A stretch of 64,000 nt of DNA. Source: Camelimonas lactis (GTDB lineage: Bacteria; Pseudomonadota; Alphaproteobacteria; Rhizobiales; Beijerinckiaceae). The translations under genes were made by a program, and so were the position numbers. The stretch's first letter is position 1. Every line of letters starts with the position of its first letter. The notes under the pieces are model-generated. The model was not told where the DNA came from. It worked only from the letters and a program-made list of their open reading frames with translations, and made no database searches. Of this stretch, positions 11,955-22,506 are shown in pieces. The stretch is taken from assembly GCF_004342915.1 (NCBI RefSeq), contig NZ_SLWL01000001.1, positions 62,001 to 126,000 of the forward strand, written 5' to 3'.

Positions 11955-13481
11955 TCAGCCCACCGCGCCCTTGCGCCGGCGGCGCTCGACCGACGAGGGA
12001 ATGCGAAGGGACTCCCTGTATTTGGCGACGGTGCGGCGGGCAATGTCGACGCCGTCGGCGCGCAGCATGCGAACGAGGGCGTCATCCGAAAGGATAGCGT
12101 CGGGCTTCTCCGCTTCGATCAGTTGCCGGACGCGGTGGCGCACGGCTTCGGCGGCGTGGGCTTCGCCGGCCCCGGACGCGGCGATGGCGGCCGAGAAAAA
12201 ATACTTCATCTCGAAGACGCCGCGCTCGCAGCCAAGCGACTTGTTGGCGGTGACGCGCGACACAGTTGATTCATGCATGCCGATGGCGTCAGCCACCGAT
12301 TTCAGCGTCATGGGCCGCAGATGGGCGACGCCCCTGGCGAAGAAGCCCTCCTGCTGGCGGACGATTTCCGTGGCGACGGCGAGAATGGTGCGGGCGCGCT
12401 GGTCGAGGCTGCGGTGCAGCCAGCTGGCGCTCTGCCAGGCGTCGCTGACGAAAGCTTTTTCCGCCTCGCCCCGGGCTGCGCGCGCCACGCGGGCGTACCA
12501 GGCGCGATCGACCAGAACGCGGGGCAGGGCGTCGCTGTTCAGTTCGACGATCCAGTCGCCCTTTGTCCCCCGCCGCACCAAAGCGTCGGCGACCAGCGGC
12601 GTCACCGGCGCGGTTTCAAACGGGCGGCCGGGCCGGGGCTCCAGGGCGCGCAATTCCCGCAGCATGTCGGCGAGATCGGCGTCGTCGACGCCGCAGATGC
12701 GGCGCAGGGCGGCGAAATCGCGCTTCGCCGCCAGGTCGAGCCGCGCCACCATGGCTGCCATGGCCGGGTCGTAACGGTCTTTTTCGCGCAACTGGATGGC
12801 GAGGCACTCGGCGAGATCGCGGGCGCCGACGCCGGGCGGATCGAAGCCCTGGACCAGCGCCAGCGCCGCATCGACCTCAGCGCGAGTGACGCCGAGGCGT
12901 TGGCCAAGGCCGTCGAGATCGGCCGCCGTGTCGCCGTCGAGGTAGCCGGCGTCGGTGATGGCGTCGATGAGCACGGCGGCGATCAGCCGGAGCCGGGGGG
13001 CGATGCGCGCCGCGCCGAGCTGACCGCGCAGATGCGCGCGCAGGTCCGGGGCCGCCGCGAGCCGGGCGAACGGGTCCAAATCGTCAGGCCGGCCACGGCC
13101 GGCGGAGAGGGCATGGCCGGCGTAAGCCAGGGATGGTCCGTCAGGATCGAAGGTGTTGTCGAGGCTGGCGTCTAGGTTGCTTTCCAGGGCGGCGCGGCTG
13201 GTTTCCAGCTCGGCTGCGTCCCACGGACGTTCGGCCTTTTCAGCGTCGCCTTCAGCCGCCGCCGGCGCATTGTCGACGCCAGCGCGGCGGTTGTCTTCCG
13301 CCTGGCGCGCGGGACTGTCAGGACTTTCAGCCTCGAGAAAGGGGTTGCGCTCCAGCTCGTCGCTGATCCAGGCCGAGAGCTCCAGGCTGGACATTTGCAG
13401 CAGCCTGATCGCCTGCAGAAGCTGCGGCGTCATGACCAGGCTCTGGGCCTGGCGCATTTCAAGCCTGTGCGAGAACGACAT
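11955..13481 (-). CDS. rpoN: RNA polymerase sigma-54 factor
   Basis: A 508-residue sigma-54. Region I is the Gln/Leu-rich N-terminus (QAQSLVMTPQLLQAIRLLQM), which contacts enhancer-binding activators. An acidic linker follows (about residues 60-110), then the core-binding domain. The helix-turn-helix is MTLKSVADAIGMHESTVSRVTANK, and the C-terminal RpoN box is ARRTVAKYRESL. It directs transcription from -24/-12 promoters, including nitrogen-assimilation genes. It follows lptB on the same strand. Confidence 0.96.
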   Translation of the reverse strand: MSFSHRLEMRQAQSLVMTPQLLQAIRLLQMSSLELSAWISDELERNPFLEAESPDSPARQAEDNRRAGVDNAPAAAEGDAEKAERPWDAAELETSRAALESNLDASLDNTFDPDGPSLAYAGHALSAGRGRPDDLDPFARLAAAPDLRAHLRGQLGAARIAPRLRLIAAVLIDAITDAGYLDGDTAADLDGLGQRLGVTRAEVDAALALVQGFDPPGVGARDLAECLAIQLREKDRYDPAMAAMVARLDLAAKRDFAALRRICGVDDADLADMLRELRALEPRPGRPFETAPVTPLVADALVRRGTKGDWIVELNSDALPRVLVDRAWYARVARAARGEAEKAFVSDAWQSASWLHRSLDQRARTILAVATEIVRQQEGFFARGVAHLRPMTLKSVADAIGMHESTVSRVTANKSLGCERGVFEMKYFFSAAIAASGAGEAHAAEAVRHRVRQLIEAEKPDAILSDDALVRMLRADGVDIARRTVAKYRESLRIPSSVERRRRKGAVG

Positions 13482-13642
13482 CCGGCCTACCGCGTGGATC
13501 CGCCCGGGGCCCGGCCGGCAGGATGGTCGGCCCGGCGCCGGGAGTTGGCGCGGTTCTTGCTTATATCAGCGCGGGCCCCGTGTCGATGCGCCCGGTTGCG
13601 GCGCCCGGGGGGCGGCGTCAAAGCCGGAAAAGGCGGCCGGCG

Positions 13643-14455
<813 letters not shown>

Positions 14456-14519
14456 CCTGTCAAACCTGTGCTTCACAAAGCGGGCGTCATGGTCAGGCGT
14501 CCGCTTCGCCAAAAATATG

Positions 14520-15254
14520 TCAGTGCTGTTTGCCGGGTTGCGCTTTGGCCGGTTTGCCGGGCTGCTGCTTGTCATCGTTGCCTGGCACCAGCAAGGCGCG
14601 CACGCGCTGGCCGGGCTTGCGCTCGACGGAGGCGCGGCTGGTGCTCAGGTCATAGATCAGCCGGTCGCCGGTGGTGACGTTCTCGCCCTGGCTCAGCTTG
14701 GCGTTGCCGTTCAGGTAAACCTTCTGCTCGCCTTTGTCGTAGATGGCGTTGTCGGCCGTGGCGATCTGGTCCTTCGAGACCACGGTCATCGGGCCAGCGC
14801 ATTCCAGACGGCGCACGCCATTGTCGCCGCCGCCGGCGGCCTGGGCGCCGGGCGCCGGCCTGGCGCCGCCCTGGGCGCCGACGCCCTGCTCATAGAAAAC
14901 GGTCAGCGTTTTGCAGCGCATGGTGGTCTCGCCCTGCACGGCGACGACGTTGCCGGCGAAGATCGCTTTCTTTTCCTTGTCGAACACGTCGAGCCGGTCG
15001 GAGTCGATCTTGATCGGCTCCTTGCTGTTGGCGCCGCCAAAGCCGGCGAAACCCTGATTCTGGGCAGGGGCGGGCGCGGCGGCGGCATGCGGCTTTTTCG
15101 GCTGGGCGCTGGCCGGGGCGACGGGCAGCAACGCGGCGATGCCCATGCACGCCGCCAGCGCGCCGCGCCAGACCATGTCCGGCGGCAGGCCGCGACGGCT
15201 CGCGGCGGGAGCCCCGGCTGGCGGACAACTGTCAGGAGCAAAGCGGCGCATCAT
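14520..15254 (-). CDS. lptA: Periplasmic LPS transport protein LptA
   Basis: A 244-residue protein with an N-terminal export signal (ACMGIAALLPVAPASAQ). The OstA/LptA beta-jellyroll follows: PIKIDSDRLDVFDKEKKAIF, FAGNVVAVQGETTM and later NAIYDKGEQKVYLNGNAKLSQ. It bridges LptC and LptD across the periplasm. About 25 Ala/Gly/Pro-rich residues interrupt the middle of the fold (after FYEQGVGAQ), and the C-terminus is Lys/Pro/Gln-rich. Its first codon overlaps the lptC stop codon (ATGA). Confidence 0.93.
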   Translation of the reverse strand: MMRRFAPDSCPPAGAPAASRRGLPPDMVWRGALAACMGIAALLPVAPASAQPKKPHAAAAPAPAQNQGFAGFGGANSKEPIKIDSDRLDVFDKEKKAIFAGNVVAVQGETTMRCKTLTVFYEQGVGAQGGARPAPGAQAAGGGDNGVRRLECAGPMTVVSKDQIATADNAIYDKGEQKVYLNGNAKLSQGENVTTGDRLIYDLSTSRASVERKPGQRVRALLVPGNDDKQQPGKPAKAQPGKQH

Positions 15255-16003
15255 TGCTGGTCACCCGTATCCGGTTCTCCGGCGGCGCCCGTCGCGGGGG
15301 CATGGCCGGAGGTTGTAGCGGACGCGCCCTTCTGGCCGTCCTGCTGCGGATATAGCACAGTCTGCACGCGGCCTTCGAACACGATTACCTTGCCACTGTC
15401 GGTGACGCGCATGGAATTTGCGTTAACGGAGCCGCCATTGGCGGTGGTGATCTGCACGGGTTGCTTCGTTTCGAGTTCGCCGCCCTTCAGATTGATGTGG
15501 GCGGCCTGGAGCCGGGCCTTGTCGCCATTGTCGGTGCGCACGTCGATGCCGCCAGACAGCTCCAGCTTTTCCGACTTCATGTCGTAGACGCCATGGGAGG
15601 AAACCATGTGCGTGGCGTTGTCGCCAATGGCGCCGAGGCGGGCGTTGATCTGCTCCAGTTCGACGATGCCTGGCTTGCGCACGTCCTGGGAGGCGGCGAG
15701 GGAGGTGACCTCGTAGGGCTTGCCGTCCTTGCGAAAGCCGGTCAGCTTCGGCTTTTCCATCGTCACTTTGGTGCCGGTGAGCGCCACCGGGCCCATCTCC
15801 AGACCGGCGAGATTGCCCAGCGGCCGGAACAGGCTCCAGGCTACCAGAGCGATGACGGCCGCCGTCGCGCCCGCCGGAATGATCAGGCGCAGGGTGCGGA
15901 CCAGGCGGGAGTGGCGCAGGGCGGCGCGGTAGGCGTTCAGACGCTCGCCATCCAGCAGACCATGCCCCATGGCGGGATAGCCCGCTCTCATCGTGTCGCT
16001 CAT
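15251..16003 (-). CDS. lptC: LPS export protein LptC
   Basis: About 250 residues with one N-terminal transmembrane helix (IIPAGATAAVIALVAWSLF, about residues 40-60). The periplasmic LptC/YrbK domain contains KPKLTGFRKDGKPYEVT and HGVYDMKSEKLELSG. It receives LPS from the LptBFG complex and passes it to LptA. The ATG at 16003 is preferred to a TTG two codons earlier because GGAAAG lies 7 bases upstream. The C-terminal 25 residues are low complexity. It is translationally coupled to lptA by a 4-base overlap. Confidence 0.93.
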   Translation of the reverse strand: MSDTMRAGYPAMGHGLLDGERLNAYRAALRHSRLVRTLRLIIPAGATAAVIALVAWSLFRPLGNLAGLEMGPVALTGTKVTMEKPKLTGFRKDGKPYEVTSLAASQDVRKPGIVELEQINARLGAIGDNATHMVSSHGVYDMKSEKLELSGGIDVRTDNGDKARLQAAHINLKGGELETKQPVQITTANGGSVNANSMRVTDSGKVIVFEGRVQTVLYPQQDGQKGASATTSGHAPATGAAGEPDTGDQQ

Positions 16004-16399
16004 TGTCAACTTTCCCGCGCCTGCCGCACTGCGCGGCAGGGGCGTTCGCGCGCCGGTTCACGCCGCGCAAACGCGCATGTTCCCGCGTGGCGCATGGGGG
16101 ACAGGAAAAGGCCCCCTGGCCGCGCAATTCCCTTATATGGGCGACTGGCGTCACAAATGCGAGACGCGGCGCCCCGTGCAAACCTGGCCGCCCTCTCCCG
16201 ACGCGCCATCCGGTTGTCCCGGCCAATCCTTATGCCGAAATGGTTTCCAGATTTTGGGACGCTGCACCTTGCAGGTGGCTTTCGGCGACAATGGGTCCCC
16301 AAAATGGAACAATTGCGCCGGACCGGAGGCGGCGGCGCAGGGCGAGGCCCGTTGGCGCCGCGCGGGGGAGAACCGCGCGCGCGAAGGCGCGGAGCGCGT
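16004..16399. other. Intergenic region between rnd and lptC
   Basis: About 395 bases with no gene that I can support. A TATAAG on the minus strand near 16132-16137 could be a -10 for the lpt genes, but no good -35 accompanies it. No terminator is evident after rnd. Confidence 0.4.
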
Positions 16400-17014
16400 T
16401 CACGTATGGGCGAAAATATCGGTTTCCGGCCAGCCGGCCAGATCAAGGCGCGCCCGGGTCGGCAGAAATTCAAAGCAGGCCCTGGCCAGCTCCGTCCGGT
16501 TCTCGCGCGCCAGCATGGCGTCGAGCTTTGCCTTCAGGGCGTGCAAATGCAGCACGTCGGAGGCGGCGTAGGCGACCTGGGCGTCGCTCAGGGTTTCCGC
16601 CGCCCAGTCCGACGACTGCTGCTGTTTGGAGAGGTCAACGCCGAGCAGTTCGCGCGTCAGATCCTTCAGGCCATGGCGGTCGGTGTAGGTGCGCGTCAGC
16701 TTCGAGGCGATCTTGGTGCAGTAGACCGGCGTGGTCATCACGCCCAGATAGCGCTCCAGCACAGCCAGATCGAACCTGGCGAAATGGAAGATCTTGAGCA
16801 CGTCCGGGTTGGCGAGCAGGCGAATCAGGTTCTCCGGCGGCGGGCCGTCGCGCAGGATCTGCACCACGTGGGCGTCGCCCTTGCCGTCGGAGAGCTGCAC
16901 CACGCACAACCGGTCGCGCAGCGGATTCAGGCCGAGCGTTTCGGTGTCAATGGCGACGGAAGCGCCAAAATCGACGTCGGCGGGCAGATCGCCGCGGTGG
17001 ACCCGGTTGGTCAT
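16400..17014 (-). CDS. Ribonuclease D family 3'-5' exonuclease, without HRDC domain
   Basis: About 204 residues, so only the DEDD exonuclease domain is present and the C-terminal HRDC domains of E. coli RNase D are missing. This short form is common beside lptC in alphaproteobacteria. The metal-binding acidic residues lie in AIDTETLG, HFARFDLAVL and YAASDVLHLH; the Tyr four residues before the last Asp gives the DEDDy type. It probably trims the 3' ends of structured RNAs. The ATG at 17014, with GGGAG 11 bases upstream, is preferred to the TTG at 17023. Confidence 0.9.
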   Translation of the reverse strand: MTNRVHRGDLPADVDFGASVAIDTETLGLNPLRDRLCVVQLSDGKGDAHVVQILRDGPPPENLIRLLANPDVLKIFHFARFDLAVLERYLGVMTTPVYCTKIASKLTRTYTDRHGLKDLTRELLGVDLSKQQQSSDWAAETLSDAQVAYAASDVLHLHALKAKLDAMLARENRTELARACFEFLPTRARLDLAGWPETDIFAHT

Positions 17015-17278
17015 GGGCTGCAATGCTCCCTGGAGCGTCCCGTTCAGGGAGGGAAACGCTCCATCATGATGTGTTGCATGATGTGGCGACGGCGTCAGGC
17101 TCCGTCTGGAATGGTTTCATACTCCGCGCGCCGCGCCCAGTCACCGCAAATTCCCCTCGCGCCACAGGACGGACGCCTGGGCCTGTCAGCCGGGGGCGCG
17201 CCGCTTGCCTGATCTGGCGAAACGCGCCATGGCTGCTGGCAACAGGAACCGGAACACCGTTGGGGAGAGAAAGCCGCC

Positions 17279-18046
17279 GTGACCGCCGAACCGTCCGCAC
17301 TGCTCGATATTCACGGCGCTATCGCCACCGTCACCTTCAACCGGCCGCAGGCTTACAATTCGATCGGTCTGGACGAAGCAAAATATCTGGCGACGCTGGC
17401 GCCGCGGATCACGGAAAACCCGGACATCCGCGTCGTCGTGCTGCGCGGCAATGGTCCGGCGTTTTGCGCCGGCGGCGACATCCGCTGCTTCGTTTCCCAT
17501 ATCGACAATATTGAACCGATGGTGCGCGAACTGCTGGAGGCGCTGCACGTGTTCCTGATGGCGTTGCGCGACGGGCCGCGCATCGTGCTCACCAGCGTCC
17601 ATGGCGCCGCCGCCGGCGCCGGCTTTTCCATCGCGGCGCTCGGCGACATCTGCATCGCCGCGGACAGCGCCCGCTTCACCACCGCCTACAACAAGCTGGG
17701 CGTGACGCCGGATGGCGGCGGCTCCATCGGCATCGTCGAGCGCGTTGGCTCCCGCAAGGCGCTGGAGCTGTTCCTCGCCACCGACAGTCTGACGGCGCAG
17801 CAGGCGCTGGAGTTGGGCCTGGTCAACCAGGTGGTTCCGGCCGACCAGCTTGAGGCCGCCACCGCCGACCTGGCGGCCCGGCTCGCGCGCAATACGCCGG
17901 ACGCCATCCGCCTGACGAAGCAGCTGGTGCAGCAGTCGTCGCGGACCCCGGCGGCGGCCCAGCTCGACGCCGAACTGGAAGCCATGGCCCATTGCATGCA
18001 GACGCCGGCGTTCCGCGAGGCGATCAGCCGTTTCGTCAAAAAATGA
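17279..18046 (+). CDS. Enoyl-CoA hydratase/isomerase family protein
   Basis: A 255-residue crotonase-fold enzyme. The CoA-binding and oxyanion segments are GPAFCAGGDIRCF and HGAAAGAGFSIA. In the catalytic region the sequence is YNKLGVTPDGGGS. The first of the two hydratase glutamates is not conserved, and an Asp stands in PDGGGS as in PaaG-like enoyl-CoA isomerases. An isomerase is therefore at least as likely as a hydratase. The GTG start has GGGGAGAG about 10 bases upstream. It converges with two acyl-CoA ligase genes, which suggests a shared catabolic route. Confidence 0.88.
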   Translation: MTAEPSALLDIHGAIATVTFNRPQAYNSIGLDEAKYLATLAPRITENPDIRVVVLRGNGPAFCAGGDIRCFVSHIDNIEPMVRELLEALHVFLMALRDGPRIVLTSVHGAAAGAGFSIAALGDICIAADSARFTTAYNKLGVTPDGGGSIGIVERVGSRKALELFLATDSLTAQQALELGLVNQVVPADQLEAATADLAARLARNTPDAIRLTKQLVQQSSRTPAAAQLDAELEAMAHCMQTPAFREAISRFVKK

Positions 18047-18085
18047 GGGGCGTGGGCCAGGGCGCGCCCCTGGCCTTGCCACGCA

Positions 18086-19816
18086 TCAATCGGCGTTGAG
18101 GTCCTGCTTGCGCACCTTGCCGGTGGCGGTCATCGGCAGGGCCTCCACCAGGCGTACTTCAGGCGTCTTGTAGCTGGCCATGCGTTCGCGGCACCAGGCT
18201 TCGATGTCGGCCGCCGTGACTTCGTTCGCCGCTTCCGGCTTCAGCTGGATGAAGGCGACCGGAACCTGGCCCCTGTCCGGATCGGCGCGCCCGATGACGC
18301 CAGAGCCGAGGATGGCCGGGTGCTGGCCGAGCACCGCCTCGATCTCGGGCGGGAACACGCTCATGCCCTTCACCTTCAGCATTTCCTTGCGGCGTCCCAG
18401 AAAGTGCAGGAAGCCGTCGGCGTCGATGCAGCCGATGTCGCCGGTGCGCAACCAGCCGTCGCCGAGCGCCTCCGCCGTCGCTTCCGGCTTGTTCCAGTAA
18501 GCCTTGAGCAGCGACGGCGTCCGCACGCGGATTTCGCCTTCGCCGTCGAGGGGAACCAGTTCACCCGTCTCAAAATCGGTGATCTTGAATTCGGCGCCCG
18601 GCACGGGCAGGCCGACGAACACGGGCCGGGTGTTCAGATCGAAATCGTGGTTCTGGAAGCCGACCGTGAAGGTGTTGGAGGTGTGGGTCTCGGTCATGCC
18701 CCACGAACTCTCAACCAGGGTGAGGCCGGTGAGCGCCTTCCAGCGGCCGCGATATTCGGCGTTGAGCTTCTTGACGAAGGACACGACGCGCACCTGGGCC
18801 AGCGACGACAGGTCGAAATCGCCGAAACGCGGATGATCCATCAGTTCGACGGCGCCGTCGACCGGCATGGCCATGGTGTTGACCTTGTAGCGGTCGATGG
18901 CCGCCAGCACGCCCAGCGGGTCCCAGCGCGCCAGCAGCACCAGGGTCGAGCCGGCGAAGGTGGGGAAGATCAGCCCGGCGTTCTCGCCGGCGATCCAGAA
19001 CTCTGGGAAGAACGACAGGGAGACATTGTCCGGCGACATGCGCAGCGAGACGCCGTAATTGGCGGCGGCGGTGTAGACCATGTCGCGCTGGGTGTGAATG
19101 CAGCCCTTGGGCATGCCGGTGGTGCCGCCGGTGTAGTTCAGCGCCGCGACGGCGTCGATGTCCGGCGGGGGCAGGGGCGCCGCGTCGGTGATCGCCGCCA
19201 GCGCCGGCATCAGGTCGGTGGCGCCGGCCGGCAGCGTCCGCGCCGTCAGCAGCGAGGCGGGAACCGGAATTTCCGGCTCCTCGGGCAGGACGTCGGCGAA
19301 GCCGGTGACGATGACCTCGCGCAGGCTGGTTTCGCCGCGCACCGCGTCGATGACGCTGCTGAGCTCGTCCAGCGCGACGATGACTTCGGCGCCGGTGTCG
19401 TTCAGCTCATAGGCCAGCTCGAAGGCGCGCGACAGCGGGCTGACCGGCACATGCACGGCGCCAAGCTTGAGAACGCCGAAGAACACCACATGGAACTGCG
19501 GGCAGTTGGGCATGAACACGGCGACGCGGTCGCCGGCCCGGACGCCGAGGCGTTGCAGCAGCGCCGCGCAACGGTCGCTGAGGTCGTCCAGCTCGCGCCA
19601 GGTGTAACGGCGACCGTAGAAGATCAGCGCGTCGCGGTCCGGCTGCAGCCGCGCCCATGTGCGCAGATATTCGCTGAGCGGGATTTCGCCGTGCACGTAT
19701 GTCGGCGTGCGGGGAACGCCGGCGGGCCACGCTTTGTCATGCAGGTCGCGCAGGTGGGCGAGATAGGCGTCCTCGTCGGTCGCCGGCGCTGTCTGGTTTT
19801 CCACGTTCCGGGTCAT
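18086..19816 (-). CDS. AMP-forming acyl-CoA ligase, last gene of the transporter operon
   Basis: A 576-residue ANL-superfamily enzyme that adenylates a carboxylate and transfers it to CoA. Motifs in order are the P-loop YTGGTTGMPKG near residue 228, WGMTETHTS, WLRTGDIG, GRRKEMLKVKGMSVFPPEIE and the C-terminal catalytic Lys in TATGKVRKQDL. The substrate is not readable. The start has AGGAAG 6 bases upstream. It follows a second ligase gene after 30 bases, so one message likely carries both. Confidence 0.9.
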   Translation of the reverse strand: MTRNVENQTAPATDEDAYLAHLRDLHDKAWPAGVPRTPTYVHGEIPLSEYLRTWARLQPDRDALIFYGRRYTWRELDDLSDRCAALLQRLGVRAGDRVAVFMPNCPQFHVVFFGVLKLGAVHVPVSPLSRAFELAYELNDTGAEVIVALDELSSVIDAVRGETSLREVIVTGFADVLPEEPEIPVPASLLTARTLPAGATDLMPALAAITDAAPLPPPDIDAVAALNYTGGTTGMPKGCIHTQRDMVYTAAANYGVSLRMSPDNVSLSFFPEFWIAGENAGLIFPTFAGSTLVLLARWDPLGVLAAIDRYKVNTMAMPVDGAVELMDHPRFGDFDLSSLAQVRVVSFVKKLNAEYRGRWKALTGLTLVESSWGMTETHTSNTFTVGFQNHDFDLNTRPVFVGLPVPGAEFKITDFETGELVPLDGEGEIRVRTPSLLKAYWNKPEATAEALGDGWLRTGDIGCIDADGFLHFLGRRKEMLKVKGMSVFPPEIEAVLGQHPAILGSGVIGRADPDRGQVPVAFIQLKPEAANEVTAADIEAWCRERMASYKTPEVRLVEALPMTATGKVRKQDLNAD

Positions 19817-19846
19817 GGGTTCTTCCTGGTTGTTCCGGCTGCCGGA

Positions 19847-21571
19847 TCAGAGGCCGAGTTCTTCCATGATCTGGCGTTTCAGCTTGTACTTCTCGATCTT
19901 GCTGGTCGGCGTCAGCGGCAGGGCGTCGATGAAGCGCACATGGGCCGGCTGCATGTATTTCGGCATCATCGCCCGGGCGTGCTCGCGCAGCTCCGCCTCG
20001 TCCATGATCTCGCCCTCGACCAGCTCGATGAACACGGCGATGTCCTCCTCCGAGCCCTCGCGCGCCGGCACCGGCACGGCGGCGGCGGCGCGCACCTTGT
20101 CGTGGCGGGCCAGCAGCGCCTCCACCTCGTAGGACGAGACGTTCTCGCCGCGCACGCGGAAAAAGCCGCCCATGCGGTCGACGAAACTGTAGACGCCAGG
20201 CATCTCCGGCAGTTCGCGGCAGGCGTCGCCGGTATGGAACCAGCAGGTGCGCAGCACCCTGGCCGTGGCTTCCGGCTTGCCGAAATATTCCAGCAGCAGC
20301 AGACCCGGATAACGCGGGCGGAACGCCAACTGGCCGACTTCACCAGGCGGCAGGCGGTTGTCGTCCTCATCGAGGATGGCGACTTCGTAGACCTGGTTGG
20401 GCGCGCCCATGAAGCCCTTCGGAACCGGCCCGGCGCCGTCCAGAACCGGCCGGTCGGCCTCGCGGCAGCGGGCGAGCAGGTCGGCTTTGGAATAGCCCTT
20501 CCAGAGATGACCCGGGGTACCTTCCGCATCATCGAACTGGTCGATGACGCCGGCGAAGCCGAGGCCGGATTCGGTCTGGCCGAAGCCGGAAGTCACGAAG
20601 TCGAAGCCGAAGCGTCGCGCCACCTCATGATGGTTGGGCGGCAACGGCTGCATGTGCACCTTGTTCAGGGTATTGGCGCGGTCGTTGTCGCGCGGCGGCG
20701 CCGACATCAGCCAGGGCACCATGACGTCGAGCAGCACGCAGGTGCTGGCGCCGCATTCCGCGATGCGGTCCCAGAATTTGTTGGGGCTGAACTTGTCCCA
20801 CAGGCCAACGGTGTTGCCCTGCCAGACCGCCCTGGCGAGCAGGAAGAAGGCGCCGCCCACGTGATACATGGGCAAGTCGCAATAGATCACGTCGTCGGCG
20901 GTGGTCATCCGCCGCATCATGTGCAGGTAATTGTTGAGCCAGCGGTAGGGCTGGAGCACGCCCTTCGACGGGCCGGTGGTGCCCGAGGTGTAGACGATAT
21001 TGGCCGGATCGAACGGGCGGAAGACGAAACGCGGCGCCGGCCCCGGCGATCGCAGCAGCGCGGCGAATTCGCTGACCTCCAGGCGGCTGAATTCGGGGCC
21101 GAAGCGCTCGCCCGTGGCGTCGTGATCGGCCGGCGCCGGGGTGTGGACGATCAGGCGTTGCAGCGGGATTTCATCGACAATGCCGCCCAGAACCGGCGCG
21201 AAGCTGGGGTCGGTGATCAGCGCGAACGGGTTGGTGTCGCGCAGCTGGTAGGAGAGCAGCGGCCCGGTGAAGTTGAAGTTCACCGGCGCATAGACGCCGC
21301 CGGCCCGCCAGATCCCGAACATGGCCAGCGCCGCCACCAGCGAATTGCGCGTGAGCACGCTGACCGGCTGCCCGCGCGGCAGGCCCATGGCGACGAGCCC
21401 GGCGGCGATGGCGTCGGACCGGTCGCGAAACTCCGCGAAGCTCAGGCGGACATTGTCCTCGCCATAATGGATGAAGGTCTTGTCCGGCAGCCGCGCGGCG
21501 ACGTCATCCAGGCGTTCCAGCACCATCTCGCCATGCGCCAGCATGTCGGCGAACAGTTCCTCGGGCGTCAT
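19847..21571 (-). CDS. AMP-forming acyl-CoA ligase (CaiC-like)
   Basis: About 574 residues of the ANL superfamily. The P-loop is YTSGTTGPSKG, followed by SGFGQTESG, WFHTGDACR, DRMGGFFRVRGENVSSYEVE and a C-terminal PLTPTSKIEKYKLK with the catalytic Lys. The overall pattern resembles crotonobetaine/carnitine-CoA ligases and other short or branched carboxylate ligases; this is inference only. The ATG at 21571 has GAGGAAACA directly before it and is preferred. A GTG at 21628 overlaps the permease stop codon (GTGA) and is an alternative. Confidence 0.9.
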   Translation of the reverse strand: MTPEELFADMLAHGEMVLERLDDVAARLPDKTFIHYGEDNVRLSFAEFRDRSDAIAAGLVAMGLPRGQPVSVLTRNSLVAALAMFGIWRAGGVYAPVNFNFTGPLLSYQLRDTNPFALITDPSFAPVLGGIVDEIPLQRLIVHTPAPADHDATGERFGPEFSRLEVSEFAALLRSPGPAPRFVFRPFDPANIVYTSGTTGPSKGVLQPYRWLNNYLHMMRRMTTADDVIYCDLPMYHVGGAFFLLARAVWQGNTVGLWDKFSPNKFWDRIAECGASTCVLLDVMVPWLMSAPPRDNDRANTLNKVHMQPLPPNHHEVARRFGFDFVTSGFGQTESGLGFAGVIDQFDDAEGTPGHLWKGYSKADLLARCREADRPVLDGAGPVPKGFMGAPNQVYEVAILDEDDNRLPPGEVGQLAFRPRYPGLLLLEYFGKPEATARVLRTCWFHTGDACRELPEMPGVYSFVDRMGGFFRVRGENVSSYEVEALLARHDKVRAAAAVPVPAREGSEEDIAVFIELVEGEIMDEAELREHARAMMPKYMQPAHVRFIDALPLTPTSKIEKYKLKRQIMEELGL

Positions 21572-21624
21572 TGTTTCCTCACGCGGTTTTATTGTCGTGT
21601 CGTGCGTCGAAGCCTTATGGCCGC

Positions 21625-22506
21625 TCACAGGCGCTTCATGGTCGGATCAAGCGCGGTGCGCAGGGATTCGCCGAGGGTGTTGAAGGCGAGGGCGGTGAAC
21701 ATGATGATGAGGCCGGGCGGATACATCTGCTCGGGCGCGATCTCCATGTTCTGGTAAGCGCGGGCCAGCATGGCGCCCCAGCTTGGCTCCGGCGGCTGGA
21801 TGCCGAGGCCGAGAAAGCTGAGGCTGGCCTCGGCCAGCAGCGCCGCCGCCAGCAGCAGCGTCACCTGGACGATCACCGGCTGGATGGTGTTGGGCAGCAC
21901 GTGCCGCCACAGGATCTGCCAGGTGGGCAGGCCGAAGCAGCGGGCCGCGTCCACATAGAGATCGTTGCGCACCACCAGCGTCCGGGCCCGCACCAGCCGC
22001 GCCAGCATGGGCGAGAACACGATGCCGACCGAGATCATGCCATTGGTGAGGCCGATGCCGAGCGCGCCGGTAACGGCGATGGCCAGCACGATGGCCGGAA
22101 ACGACAGCAGGCTGTCGATGACGCGGCTGATGATCTCGTCGGTCCAGCCGCCGGCATAGCCCGCGATCAGCCCCACCGGCACGCCGATGGCAATGGCGAT
22201 GACCACGGCCAGCACGCTGGCGTACAGGCTGGCGCGGGCGCCATAGAGCAGGCGGCTCAGGGTGTCGCGACCGAGGTCGTCGGCGCCCAGCCAGTGCTGC
22301 GCCGACATGGGGGCCAGCGCCGCATCGATGTTCTGTTCGGTCGGCGAGTACGGCGCCAGCAGGGGCGCGGCGATGGCGACGGCGACCAGCGCGAGCAGGA
22401 AGAACAGCGAAATGGCCCCGCGCCGGTCCGTGCGCAGCCAGCGGGCGAAGCCGCCGAGACGGCGCGGGCGGGCGGGGACCGTGGACAACGTGATGTCCGC
22501 CATCAT
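21625..22506 (-). CDS. Dipeptide/nickel-type ABC transporter permease, DppC/OppC family
   Basis: A 293-residue inner-membrane protein with six predicted helices. The cytoplasmic coupling helix that docks on the ATPase is DAARCFGLPTWQILWRHVLPN. The N-terminal FLLALVAVAIAAPLLAPYSPTEQN segment is typical of the DppC half. It starts inside the stop codon of the DppB-like gene (ATGA overlap), with GAGGA just upstream. Confidence 0.93.
   Translation of the reverse strand: MMADITLSTVPARPRRLGGFARWLRTDRRGAISLFFLLALVAVAIAAPLLAPYSPTEQNIDAALAPMSAQHWLGADDLGRDTLSRLLYGARASLYASVLAVVIAIAIGVPVGLIAGYAGGWTDEIISRVIDSLLSFPAIVLAIAVTGALGIGLTNGMISVGIVFSPMLARLVRARTLVVRNDLYVDAARCFGLPTWQILWRHVLPNTIQPVIVQVTLLLAAALLAEASLSFLGLGIQPPEPSWGAMLARAYQNMEIAPEQMYPPGLIIMFTALAFNTLGESLRTALDPTMKRL

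Noticed and set aside
18320-21757. Very long open frame (about 1145 codons) opposite the two acyl-CoA ligase genes
   Set aside because: It is the antisense shadow of high-GC codon bias. The product is His/Arg/Gly-rich with no motifs, while the sense genes have full enzyme signatures.
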